Source: Phycisphaerae bacterium (lineage in GTDB: Bacteria; Planctomycetota; Phycisphaerae; Sedimentisphaerales; Anaerobacaceae). Taken from it: a stretch of DNA of 33,342 nucleotides. The stretch is taken from NCBI GenBank assembly GCA_026386805.1, contig JAPLMX010000015.1, positions 1-33,342 of the forward strand, given 5' to 3'. The number at the start of each line of letters is the position of its first letter. Position 1 is the stretch's first letter. Below, piece after piece: positions 13,114-21,656 of the stretch. Position numbers and translations under genes: made by a program. The notes beneath the pieces were generated by a model. It saw only the letters and a program-made list of their open reading frames with translations, made no database searches and had not been told where the DNA came from.

Positions 13114-15252
13114 GGAACGTCGGGGATTTGCTCGAATCGGTGGATTGGCACGAGGCGAGCTTGTGGGCGCGTGTCCGGGCTGGGCCGGGCTGCTCTGGAT
13201 CAGCGGCGGCGGCCGCACCAGCAGGGGTTTGTCGATGTGGATGAATTCGACCATCGGCAGCGTCTGTTTGAGACGGGCGATCGTCTCGGGCCGAATCGGC
13301 TCATCGGTCTGCACGGTGAGCGACCACAAAGAAGGAAGTGCCGGCAGGCGGACCAGGGCGGCATCTGTGATCCGGCCCTGCAGGTTGAGATCTCTGAGTT
13401 TCTTCAACCCGCCCAACGACGCGAGGCCTTCGCTGCTCGAACAGGAAATCCCCGTGAGAAGCAGGACCTCCAATTCGGGCAATGCCTTCAGGTGCAGCAA
13501 AGCTTTCTCTGTGAAGGCGCCGCCGGTGAAGATGCCGCCGTCGATTTCCAACCGCTGCACGTGGCGCAGGTCCGCCAGAGACGCCAGGTCCTCATCGTGC
13601 AGCGGCAAACCGCGCAGGTACAGAGTCGTCACACTCGTTAAACCAGACAGATTGAGTGGTATTTCATCTACTCCCCCCGAGAGGCCGGAAGGCACCGCCA
13701 CGCTCAGGGTCCGGAGGTTCGTCAGGTCGCCCAATTGGTTCAAGCCTCGCTTGCTCACGGGGACCAGAAGGTTCAGCGACTCCAGGGATTTTATCTTGTT
13801 GATCGTCGTCATGCCGCGGTCGCCCATGCGTTCGCCCATGAGGGACAGGCTCTTGAGATGGGTGAGAGGCTCGAGGCGAGCCAGGTCTTCATCGGACAAG
13901 GCTCGGGCGCCGTTCAAGTCGAGTTCCTCCAGGGAGTCCAGGGCCGCCAAGTCCGGTAGGCCTGTCGGGCCACGGTAGCCTTGCCGGTAGTCTTTCATCA
14001 TGATGTCCAAGTGATGGGCGTTGCGGATGGTAGTGAGGGTCCGCACCCCCTCGGCGGAGAGAAAGCCGGTCCCTGCCAGGGATTCGAGATGAGGCAACGG
14101 GGCCAGCAGACGAACGACTTCGTCGCCGTACCGCGCGCCCTCGGGACTGCTCCACGTTCCCGCAAAGTCCACTTCTCTGAGGTTCTTCAGGTTCCGCAAG
14201 TGGATAACGCCGGTGGGGGTGAACTTGGGACTGGTCCGGACAAAGTAGAGTTCCTCAAGATCCTTGAGCTTTCCTATGGAGGCGAGACTGGCATCGGTCA
14301 GACTGTCGGCCACCCCCCACAGGGTCAGACTCTTGAGGTGCGACAGGCCCTCCAGATATCGAATATGCTGATCCGAAATTTCGCTAACGCCCCAGAGGCA
14401 CAGACGTTCCAAATGGGGCAGGTTGGCCAGCTCGGCCAGCCCCGGCCCGCGGATCCTGCCGGTCCGCACCCTCAGCCAGCGCAGGCTGGGCAGTCGCCCC
14501 AAGTGCTTGAAACCAGCGTCGGTGGTGGCAGTTTCGAGGTCCAGGTACTCCAGGGCGGGCAGTTCCTTGAGCACGGCCATGCCGGCGTCCCCAACTCCAT
14601 CCTCTCTGAGTTCCAGAGACCGGAGGGATCGTAGTCCTCGGAGGTGCTCCAGACCTTTGTCGGTCGCCCCTGTCTTTTGCAGGAGCAACATCTGCAAGCC
14701 CGCCAGACGCGCGATCGGCTCGAGCACGCCCTGGTCCGCATTCGCTCTGGGAACCAAGGAGTAGATCTGGAGCCGGCACAGACCGTTCGGGTCAAGCCCG
14801 GAGAGTCCCGACAGATCGTTGGGATCTTCGCGACACCGGTCGGTGCCAAACATCTTGTATTGCCGAGGTGGCAGCGCCGCCAATTTCGCGGCGTCCTTCT
14901 CCGGGCGCCGCAGGTAGACAAGAAGCTGGATGCTGCGATCGGCGGGCACGGCCACGTCGTTCTGAGCCACGCCGACGAGCTTCCAGTCTGTGCGGAGAGC
15001 CAGCAACATGCGGTCGAGACCCCCGGGCAGAACCGGATCGAAGCGATTCGTGCGGTACTGACCTCCCGACGTCCAATCCTCCACTTGCAGGGTCCCCACG
15101 TGTTGATCCTTCGGGAAGTGCAGGACCTTGGTTGCAGCGACGGCCGGACCGGCGCCGGGCGCCGAGGTCTCCTTGGCTCGCAATCCCGCGGCCAGGCTGC
15201 ACGCGGCTATCATCGTCGCCACGATGGCACGGCCACTCGCTTTCATGTCCAT
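13108..15252 (-). CDS. Secreted leucine-rich-repeat protein, LRR-C
   Basis: 714 residues; GGAGG lies nine bases before the ATG at 15252. Signal peptide at 1-25 (IVATMIAACSLAAGLRA). Next comes a conserved N-terminal domain, residues about 38-110, opening VLHFPKDQHVGTLQVEDW and containing WKLVGVAQNDVAVPADRSI, shared with both neighbours. About 20 repeats of roughly 24 residues of the LxxLxxLxLxxTxxTDxGLxxL kind then follow, and a Pro-rich tail (SSPAQPGHAP). LRR solenoids bind proteins or glycans; the ligand is unknown. It is the last gene of the sigma-LRR-A-B-C operon, 25 bases after LRR-B. Its stop codon lies inside a palindromic repeat. Confidence 0.88.
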   Translation of the reverse strand: MDMKASGRAIVATMIAACSLAAGLRAKETSAPGAGPAVAATKVLHFPKDQHVGTLQVEDWTSGGQYRTNRFDPVLPGGLDRMLLALRTDWKLVGVAQNDVAVPADRSIQLLVYLRRPEKDAAKLAALPPRQYKMFGTDRCREDPNDLSGLSGLDPNGLCRLQIYSLVPRANADQGVLEPIARLAGLQMLLLQKTGATDKGLEHLRGLRSLRSLELREDGVGDAGMAVLKELPALEYLDLETATTDAGFKHLGRLPSLRWLRVRTGRIRGPGLAELANLPHLERLCLWGVSEISDQHIRYLEGLSHLKSLTLWGVADSLTDASLASIGKLKDLEELYFVRTSPKFTPTGVIHLRNLKNLREVDFAGTWSSPEGARYGDEVVRLLAPLPHLESLAGTGFLSAEGVRTLTTIRNAHHLDIMMKDYRQGYRGPTGLPDLAALDSLEELDLNGARALSDEDLARLEPLTHLKSLSLMGERMGDRGMTTINKIKSLESLNLLVPVSKRGLNQLGDLTNLRTLSVAVPSGLSGGVDEIPLNLSGLTSVTTLYLRGLPLHDEDLASLADLRHVQRLEIDGGIFTGGAFTEKALLHLKALPELEVLLLTGISCSSSEGLASLGGLKKLRDLNLQGRITDAALVRLPALPSLWSLTVQTDEPIRPETIARLKQTLPMVEFIHIDKPLLVRPPPLIQSSPAQPGHAPTSSPRANPPIRANPRRSP

Positions 15253-15277
15253 ATCGGTCTACCTCCAGATACAGGGA

Positions 15278-17380
15278 TCACGGCTGACGCGGGCGTGTCC
15301 CTCGATTCGGCTGATTGGCACGGGGCGGACGGGCCGGGACACGCCCGCGCTGGGCCGGGCTGCTCCGGATCAGCGGCGGATTGCTCTGCGGCGGTTTGTC
15401 GATGTGAATGTATTCGATCACGGGCAGAGTCTGCTTGAGACGGGCAATGGTCTCGGGCCGGATCGGCTCATCGGTCACGATCCGCAGCGACCACAGGGAA
15501 GGCAAGGCGGGCAGCCGCGCCAAAGCCGCGTCCGTGATCCGCCCGCTGATCGTCAAGTCTCCGAGTTTCTTCAACTCTCCCAGTTGGGCGAGACCTTCGC
15601 CATTCGGACAGGAGACCTCTTTGACGACCAGTCGCTTCAATTCGGGGAGGTCTTTCAGATGCCACAACGCACCTTCCGTGAAGGTGCCGTCCAGGATCAG
15701 CCATTGCAGATGTCGCATGCCCGCCAGGGACGCCAAGTCCTCGTCACGCAGAGACAGACCTTGCAGGGACAGAGTCTTCAAGTCTGTCAGGCCGGACAGC
15801 CTCAACGGGACCTCGTCCATCCCGCGGGTCCCGTACGGCCCCGGCATCACGCTAAGGGTCCGAAGCTGTGTCAGACCGTTCAATTGGTTGAGCCCACGCT
15901 TGCTCACGTCGGCCCAGAGATTCAATGACTCCAGTTCCTTCAACTTGCTGACAGCGGCCGTGCTGCGATCGGTCACGTCGTCCCCCCAGAGGTGCAGACG
16001 CTTCAAGCGGCTAAGGGACTCCAGGCCAGCCAAATTGTCATCGGAAAGCCGCACCCCCACGACGTTGCCCGTAAAATTGAGTTCCTCCAGGGACGTCAGC
16101 GCGAATAGAGAAGAGACGGCGCCCGGGGCCGTTCGGTCCTGAAGGAAGACATCAAGCGCTTTGAGGTTCTGGAAGGAAGCAAGTGTCTTGGCGGTGGCGG
16201 CGGTCAACGGCAGGCCGCCGTTGATGGTGGTCAGGCTGGGCATGGCCGCCAGGTGCCGCAGGCCGGCCTCGTCGAGCCGCACGTACGAGAGATCTACCTT
16301 CTTGAGGTTCTTTAAGCTCTTGAGGCGCGCGATTCCCGCGCTCGTGAATTTTGGCGCGGTCACGATGAAGTACAGTTCCTCCAGACTCTCGAGCTTGCTG
16401 AGGGAGGCGACGCTGGCGTCGGTCAGCGGGTCGGCCACGCCCCAGAGGGTCAGGCTCTTGAGGTGCGTCAGGCCTTCCAGGTATTGGATGTGCCGGTCGG
16501 AGATGTCGCTGCTACCCCAGAGGCACAACCGCTCCAGTCGGGGCAGGTGGGCCAATTCGGCCAAGCCCGGCCCCCAGATCCTTCCCGTTTGTATCCGGAG
16601 CCACCGGAGATTGGGCAATTGTCCCAGGTGTCTCAGGCCCGCGTCCGTGACGGTGGGGCCCAGGTCCAGGTACTCCAGGGCGGGCAGGTCCTTGAGCACC
16701 GCCCAGCCGGCGTCGCCGACCCCGGCCTCTGTGAGTTCCAGGGACTGGAGCGACCGCAGGCTACGGAGGTACTCCATCCCTTTGTTCGTCACTCCCGTCC
16801 GGTTCAGGCGGAGCATTTTCAGGCCTGTCAGACGCGATAGCGGCTTGACCACCCGCTCATCCGCGTAGGTCCTTTCCCCCAAGGAGCCAACGAAGAGCAT
16901 GCCGAGGTCATTCGGCTCGAGGCCGGACAATCCGGACAGGTCATCCGGATCCGCAAAGCACCGGTCACGCAAGTTGGGATGCACCAATTCCGACGACTTG
17001 GGTTTGAGCAGGATGCGCAGGGCAATATCCCGATTTGCGGGCACGGTCACGTCGCCGCGAGCTACGCCCACGGATTCCCAAGACGTGTCCAGGGCCAGTC
17101 GTCGCGAGTCCATCGCCCAAGGCAAGGAGGGATCGAAGTTGCGTTGCATATACTCGCTTCCGGGAGTCCGATCCTCAACGGATAATACTCCCAGAGACTG
17201 GTCTCCGGGAAAGTGCAGCACCTTGGCTGGGGCGGGACCGGCGGTGGACGCCGGCAAGCCCGTGGCGCGTAGGCCGCCGACCAAGACGCAGGCCGCTGTC
17301 AGCGCCGCCACGACGAGGGGACCCCAATCGCGAAATATCGCGATTGGGAACCCGATTCGACCATCCGCTCTCACGTCCAT
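15278..17380 (-). CDS. Secreted leucine-rich-repeat protein, LRR-B
   Basis: 700 residues with the same architecture as LRR-C: signal peptide, the VLHFPGDQSLGVLSVEDRT domain (with WESVGVARGDVTVPANRDI), about 20 LRR units (for example GLKMLRLNRTGVTNKGMEYL) and the Pro-rich tail SSPAQRGRVPARPP. Against LRR-C (MDMKASGR then AIVATMIAAC) the N-terminus reads MDVRADGR, then twelve extra residues IGFPIAIFRDWG, then PLVVAALTAAC. The insertion is a 36-bp palindrome (17317-17353) and lies just before the signal core. The start is the ATG at 17380, with GGAG eleven bases upstream. It follows LRR-A after 97 bases. Confidence 0.88.
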   Translation of the reverse strand: MDVRADGRIGFPIAIFRDWGPLVVAALTAACVLVGGLRATGLPASTAGPAPAKVLHFPGDQSLGVLSVEDRTPGSEYMQRNFDPSLPWAMDSRRLALDTSWESVGVARGDVTVPANRDIALRILLKPKSSELVHPNLRDRCFADPDDLSGLSGLEPNDLGMLFVGSLGERTYADERVVKPLSRLTGLKMLRLNRTGVTNKGMEYLRSLRSLQSLELTEAGVGDAGWAVLKDLPALEYLDLGPTVTDAGLRHLGQLPNLRWLRIQTGRIWGPGLAELAHLPRLERLCLWGSSDISDRHIQYLEGLTHLKSLTLWGVADPLTDASVASLSKLESLEELYFIVTAPKFTSAGIARLKSLKNLKKVDLSYVRLDEAGLRHLAAMPSLTTINGGLPLTAATAKTLASFQNLKALDVFLQDRTAPGAVSSLFALTSLEELNFTGNVVGVRLSDDNLAGLESLSRLKRLHLWGDDVTDRSTAAVSKLKELESLNLWADVSKRGLNQLNGLTQLRTLSVMPGPYGTRGMDEVPLRLSGLTDLKTLSLQGLSLRDEDLASLAGMRHLQWLILDGTFTEGALWHLKDLPELKRLVVKEVSCPNGEGLAQLGELKKLGDLTISGRITDAALARLPALPSLWSLRIVTDEPIRPETIARLKQTLPVIEYIHIDKPPQSNPPLIRSSPAQRGRVPARPPRANQPNRGTRPRQP
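17317..17353. repeat. Palindromic element inserted in frame in LRR-B
   Basis: Arms CCCAATCGCGA (17323-17333) and TCGCGATTGGG (17338-17348) are perfectly complementary around AATA, and GGGG/CCC extensions lie outside. The same plan, GGGTTCCC, then CGCG, ATTTCGCG and TTGGGG, occurs at 29166-29204, and a more worn version lies at 24265-24300. Comparison with the paralogous gene start shows directly that this copy is an insertion. Confidence 0.85.
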
Positions 17381-17477
17381 CTCGATTCATCTCCGGCTCT
17401 TGATCTTACCCCGAGAACACAATAGAACGAACCACGATTCCAGAAACTGGATCCCATGTGTCTCCGATCCCGCGGGT

Positions 17478-19607
17478 TCACCGTTGCCGCGGCGGGGCCG
17501 GCGGGTTGCTTCGACGGGGACTGTTGCGGATTGGTCCCTGCCGTCCTGAAGAGGGCTTGGTTTGGGCCTTGTCAAACTCCGGCAGCGGGTACAGATGGAG
17601 GTACTCGAGGGCGGGCAAGGTCCGTTTGAGGCAGTCGATCGTCGCGGGGCGAATCGGCTCATCGGTCCATGCCGAGATGGACCAGGCGGAAGTCACACTC
17701 GCCAACTGGCCCAAGGCGACGTCCGTGATTCGCCCCCGGAGCGTCAGGTCCCGCAAACCTGTCAGTCCCGCCAGGTGGGCCAGGCCACTGCCGTCCGAGC
17801 AGTTGACCTGGCTTACGTCGAGGTGCTTCAGGGCGGGCAAGTCCTTCAAATGCCGCAAGGCCGTCTCGGGGAGAACCACGCCCTGAAGCAGGATCAGCTC
17901 AAGCTGATGGAGGCCACTCAGGCAGACCAGGTCGCCACTGTCCAGCGCGAATCCGTCCAGATGGCAGGACTTCAGACTCTTCAATCCCGCAAGGTTCAGC
18001 CTGATCTCGTCAATCGCGGGCCTCCCATCCGGATGTACCCAAACATGGAGGGTTTGGAGGTTTGTCAGGCCGCTCAGTTCGTTCAATCCTCTCTTGGTCA
18101 TTGCGCTATCCGTAGAAACCGTCAGGTGCTCCAGTCGGCGCAGCTTGCCGAGGGAAGTCATACCGCGGTCGGTCACACCATTGAATCCGACGAGTAGATC
18201 CCGCAAATGGCCGAGGGATTCCAAGTGGACCAGATCGGCGTCGGACAAACACTGATTGCCGGTGAGGGCGAGTTCCTCCAGGTTGCTCAGCCCGGCCAAG
18301 TGAGATACGCCTGTGGGACCGTGGTAGTTTTGGAACCGATCCTTCAGGGTGACGTGCAGGCATCTGAGGTTCCGCATGGTGCCCAACGTCTTCATGCCCT
18401 CGGCGGACAGATAGCTGATTCCCTTGATCGATTCGAGACTGGGCATGCCCGCCAACTGACGTGCGATTTCATCGCCATGCTCCGCACCTTGAGGACCAGC
18501 CCACGTCAAGGCGAAGTCCACCTTCCTGAGGTTCTTCAAGTCCTTCAAGCAAGCCACGCCTGCCGGGGTGAATCTCGGCATGGTCATGATGAAATACAAT
18601 TCCTCAAGGCTCTTGAGCTTGCTGATGGAGGCTAAGCTGGCGTCGGTCAGATTGTCGGCCACCCCCCAGAGGGTCAGGCTCTTGAGGTGTGTCAAGCCTT
18701 CCAGGCACTGGATGTGCCGGTCGGATATTGGAATGGAGTCACAGATGCACAGCCGTTCCAGCCGGGGCAGGTTGGCCAACTCGGTCAGGCCGGGACCCCA
18801 GATCCTTTTCGCGCGGATGTGCAACCAGCGCAGGCTGGGGAATTGCCCCAGGTATTTGAAACCCGCGTCCGTGGCGCCGGTATCAAGACACAGGTACTCC
18901 AGGTTGGGCAGGTCCTTCAGCACCGCCAGCCCCTGGTTTCCGACGAAGGGCTCTTGTTCGAATTCCAACGCCCGGAGCGACCGCAGCTCCCGGAGGTGTT
19001 CCATCCCCTTGTCGGTCACCCCTGTGCCATACAGTTTCAGAACCTTCAGACCCGTCAAATGGCGGATCGGTTGGAGCACGCACTGGTCCGCATCCGCCCT
19101 GCGGACGAGGCTGGAGATATCCAGACAGTACAGATCGTTCGGCTCCAGAGCGGACAACCCCGAGAGGTCCGGCGGGCCTTCGCGGCACCGGTCTGTGCCG
19201 AATATCTTGTACTGACGAGGCGGCAGTGCGGCCAGCTTCCCGGCGTCCTCTTTCCTGAGCTGCAGCCCGATCCTCAATTGGATGTTCCGACCGGCGGGCA
19301 CACTGACGTCGCCCTGGGCGAAACCGATGAAGTCCCGGTCGCCGCCCAGCGTCAGACCGTTCGGGCTCAGCCCATAAGGCAGGGAAAGATCGCGGCCCAA
19401 CTCCATGTACGTGCTCCCCAGGCACGGGTCCTCGACATACAGACTCCCCATGTACCGGTCCCGCGGGAAATGCAGGACCCTGGCGGAGGCCGCCGAGCTG
19501 CTACCCGCTCGAACAGCCGCATCGGCCCGTGTCCCTGTGACCAGAATCGACGCCGCGAGCACGATGATGTCCAAACCCGCCTGACGGCAGAGCTTCTCAT
19601 TCCTCAT
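17478..19607 (-). CDS. Secreted leucine-rich-repeat protein, LRR-A
   Basis: 709 residues from the ATG at 19607, chosen because GGAGG lies eight bases upstream and a signal peptide follows (AGLDIIVLAASILVTGTRA); the frame is open further upstream, but that region is sigma-gene sequence. The N-terminal domain opens VLHFPRDRYMGSLYVEDP and holds FIGFAQGDVSVPAGRNIQLR. It shares PPRQYKIFGTDRCREGP with LRR-C, so A and C are closest in that segment. About 20 LRR units follow, then a tail rich in Pro/Arg. It is the first LRR gene after the ECF sigma gene (29-base gap), so it is almost certainly co-transcribed with it. Confidence 0.88.
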   Translation of the reverse strand: MRNEKLCRQAGLDIIVLAASILVTGTRADAAVRAGSSSAASARVLHFPRDRYMGSLYVEDPCLGSTYMELGRDLSLPYGLSPNGLTLGGDRDFIGFAQGDVSVPAGRNIQLRIGLQLRKEDAGKLAALPPRQYKIFGTDRCREGPPDLSGLSALEPNDLYCLDISSLVRRADADQCVLQPIRHLTGLKVLKLYGTGVTDKGMEHLRELRSLRALEFEQEPFVGNQGLAVLKDLPNLEYLCLDTGATDAGFKYLGQFPSLRWLHIRAKRIWGPGLTELANLPRLERLCICDSIPISDRHIQCLEGLTHLKSLTLWGVADNLTDASLASISKLKSLEELYFIMTMPRFTPAGVACLKDLKNLRKVDFALTWAGPQGAEHGDEIARQLAGMPSLESIKGISYLSAEGMKTLGTMRNLRCLHVTLKDRFQNYHGPTGVSHLAGLSNLEELALTGNQCLSDADLVHLESLGHLRDLLVGFNGVTDRGMTSLGKLRRLEHLTVSTDSAMTKRGLNELSGLTNLQTLHVWVHPDGRPAIDEIRLNLAGLKSLKSCHLDGFALDSGDLVCLSGLHQLELILLQGVVLPETALRHLKDLPALKHLDVSQVNCSDGSGLAHLAGLTGLRDLTLRGRITDVALGQLASVTSAWSISAWTDEPIRPATIDCLKRTLPALEYLHLYPLPEFDKAQTKPSSGRQGPIRNSPRRSNPPAPPRQR

Positions 19608-19636
19608 GGTTGTTGCCTCCGCAAGACAAGACGATG

Positions 19637-20977
19637 TCATTGATCGAGCTTCAGGAGCTTCCAGCGGCTGTCCACTCGGATTAGCCGGGAGCACAGCGGC
19701 ACGAATTCGCCCGGCAGACGCTCCTTTCCCTTGTAGGAGAACGGCGTGCGGGCGGTGGCCTCCCATGTGACTTGAGCGGTGTCGCCGTCCTGCGCCACTT
19801 CGACGAGCCGGATGGGATAGCCGAGATCGCGAGGGAACGGGCTGTCCGCCGCGACCTGGGCCCCTTCGGCGAGGCATTCGCCCAGTTCGTCTGTTGCCCC
19901 CTGGTCGATCAGGGTCAAGAAGCTGTACACCACCGCCTCCGGGGTCCTCAGATCAGCGGTGGGGACCCCACTGAACGGGTCTCCCACGGACATGCCGCCC
20001 ATACCTTGCACGTCTTGCGAAGGCCCGAACGGTCCCAGGAGAGGCTCCGGCGTCGGTGTCTGCTCGGCCGCAGAGGTTGCGGCGGCCGCCTTGACTTCGC
20101 CCTGCGCCGCACGGGCGGTTGTGACGCGCCCTACGGAGGGGGACTGGCTGCTGTTGCTTCTCGGTGCGGTTTGCCGGACGATACCCGCCGGGGCGGAGGA
20201 CTGTGCGCCCGGCTCAGGGCCGCGTAAGTGATGAACATAGCTTATCACCGACGCGGCCGCTACGACGGCTACCGTGGCAAGCACGACTTTGACCGTGTTG
20301 GCGCTGATGGCAATGGTTGCCTTGCCGCTCAGAGCCACGGATGTGCCCGTGGTGCCGACCATTGCCATCTTGCTCAGTCCGGCACAGACCGCTGCCGGGA
20401 CGGCTTGCGAGGTGTTCTCCATCAGCATCGTGCCGAGCGCGGCGGCGCCTACGAGCAATCCCTGCCGCCGGAGCATACCCCGCAATTGTCCCAGACCCTC
20501 ATTGATGCGGCGCGAGACAGTTGCCTGGGAGATGCCGTGCTCCTGGGCGATCTGCCCGGTAGTCTTGCCGGCCAGAAAGCGATCCAGCAACAGGCGCCTC
20601 ACGGACTCATCCAGCTTCTCCAGGGCTTCATCGACGCAGCCGGAAAGATCGCGCCACGTTTGGGCTTCCACGGGCTGGGTCTGGGCATAGGTTTGCTCCC
20701 GATTCCTCCGGTGCGTCCGGCGGCGAATCACGTCAATGGATTTCTGCGTGGCCACTCGGTGGAGCCAGCCGCTCAGCGGTCCCGTGATCCGGTCTGCCTG
20801 ACGCGTCAGCTCGAAGAAGGTCTCCTGGGTCACGTCCGCGGCGTCGGTTTCGTGTCTCAGAACTCGCCAGGAGGCCCAGTAGACCAGCCTGGCGTATCGA
20901 TGCACCAATTCGGTGAAGGCCTCGGCGTCGGCCCGTCGCGAGAACCGCTCCAACAAGACTGCGTCGTTCTCTGGCAT
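19637..20977 (-). CDS. ECF sigma factor with membrane anchor and extracytoplasmic domain
   Basis: 446 residues from the ATG at 20977 (GGGGAG nine bases upstream). Sigma region 2 lies at about 18-90 (ELVHRYARLVYWASWRVLR, DVTQETFFELTRQ, WLHRVATQKSIDVIRRR) and region 4 at about 115-170 (LDESVRRLLLDRFL, TGQIAQEHGISQATVSRRI). A weakly hydrophobic linker follows, then a clear membrane helix at 228-248 (VKVVLATVAVVAAASVISYV). After it comes a Pro/Ser/Ala-rich linker and a final domain at about 345-446 (TPEAVVYSFLTLIDQGATDE, GDTAQVTWEATARTPFSY) resembling NTF2-like/DUF4878 folds. Such C-terminally extended ECFs are known in planctomycetes. Release from the membrane, presumably by proteolysis, would be needed for full sigma activity (inference). 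It heads the operon with three LRR genes. A possible -10 (TAGAAT) lies about 40 bases upstream. Confidence 0.88.
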   Translation of the reverse strand: MPENDAVLLERFSRRADAEAFTELVHRYARLVYWASWRVLRHETDAADVTQETFFELTRQADRITGPLSGWLHRVATQKSIDVIRRRTHRRNREQTYAQTQPVEAQTWRDLSGCVDEALEKLDESVRRLLLDRFLAGKTTGQIAQEHGISQATVSRRINEGLGQLRGMLRRQGLLVGAAALGTMLMENTSQAVPAAVCAGLSKMAMVGTTGTSVALSGKATIAISANTVKVVLATVAVVAAASVISYVHHLRGPEPGAQSSAPAGIVRQTAPRSNSSQSPSVGRVTTARAAQGEVKAAAATSAAEQTPTPEPLLGPFGPSQDVQGMGGMSVGDPFSGVPTADLRTPEAVVYSFLTLIDQGATDELGECLAEGAQVAADSPFPRDLGYPIRLVEVAQDGDTAQVTWEATARTPFSYKGKERLPGEFVPLCSRLIRVDSRWKLLKLDQ

Positions 20978-21070
20978 TTGCCTATCTCCCCGGCTCTTGC
21001 GGAATACCCACGATTCTATCATAGAGCCGCAGTGCGACGGGGAATTATTCAGGAATTCGGGGTAGTCAAC

Positions 21071-21109
21071 TGGTACACATGGTGGCCCACGGATCAATAA
21101 GTGGTCCAT
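21071..21109. mobile_element. Possible IS21-family terminal repeats (remnant)
   Basis: Three related words, TGGTACACA (21071), TGGCCCACG (21083) and TGGTCCATA (21102), are spaced irregularly, as are the multiple TGGYCCA terminal repeats of IS21-type elements. No transposase gene is present. The stretch sits immediately before the broken 5' end of the hydG-like gene, so an IS-mediated deletion is plausible. The assignment is by resemblance only. Confidence 0.35.
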
Positions 21110-21182
21110 ATTCCCTGGTCCTCATGAATGCAACCTGACCAGGTAGATTAACATAAGCCCAGTCTATTTATGGAGTTATGTC

Positions 21183-21656
21183 TCATGCGGCCGCCCGACG
21201 GAGGCTGGCGTTGACGACGTGGGGCTCGGCGTGCTGTTCGGCTTGCACGATTGGAAGTTTGAAGTGATGGGGCTGTTGTACCACGCGCTCGAGCTGGAGA
21301 AGCGGTTCGGCATCGGGCCGCACACGATCTCGTTCCCCCGGCTCGAACCGGCGCACAATACGCCCTTCGCGCAAAACCCGCGGTACGCGGTGGACGACGA
21401 GGCGTTCAAGAGGCTGGTGATGGTGATCCGGCTGGCCGTGCCGTACACGGGCATGATCCTAACGGCTCGCGAGAACGCCCAATTGCGGCGGGAGATCCTG
21501 CCGCTCGGCTGCACGCAGACTGACGCTTCGACCCGCATCGGCATCGGCGCCTACGCCGACCAGTTCGATGAAGCCCAGCACGGCGAGCTGACGCCCAAGA
21601 AAATCGTGCAAATTCTGAAAGAGTACAGAAAACAGGCCGGGAAAGAGCAATCGTGA
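21183..21656 (+). pseudogene. 5'-truncated HydG/ThiH-like radical SAM gene
   Basis: The C-terminal 150 or so residues of a HydG/ThiH-family enzyme (full length about 370-470). Homology begins abruptly near 21189 with EAGVDDVGLGVLFGLHDW and continues through GIGPHTISFPRLEP and RLAVPYTGMILTARENAQLR. The N-terminal radical-SAM CX3CX2C half is absent, and the frame closes upstream at TAG 21144. A GTG at 21219 could still start translation. The end (ADQFDEAQHGELTPKKIVQI, then LKEYRKQ) lacks the Cys-rich C-terminal cluster domain that HydG uses to make CO and cyanide, so the parent was either a HydG variant or ThiH-like. Its TGA overlaps the hydE start by four bases (GTGA), showing they were one operon. 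Confidence 0.75.
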
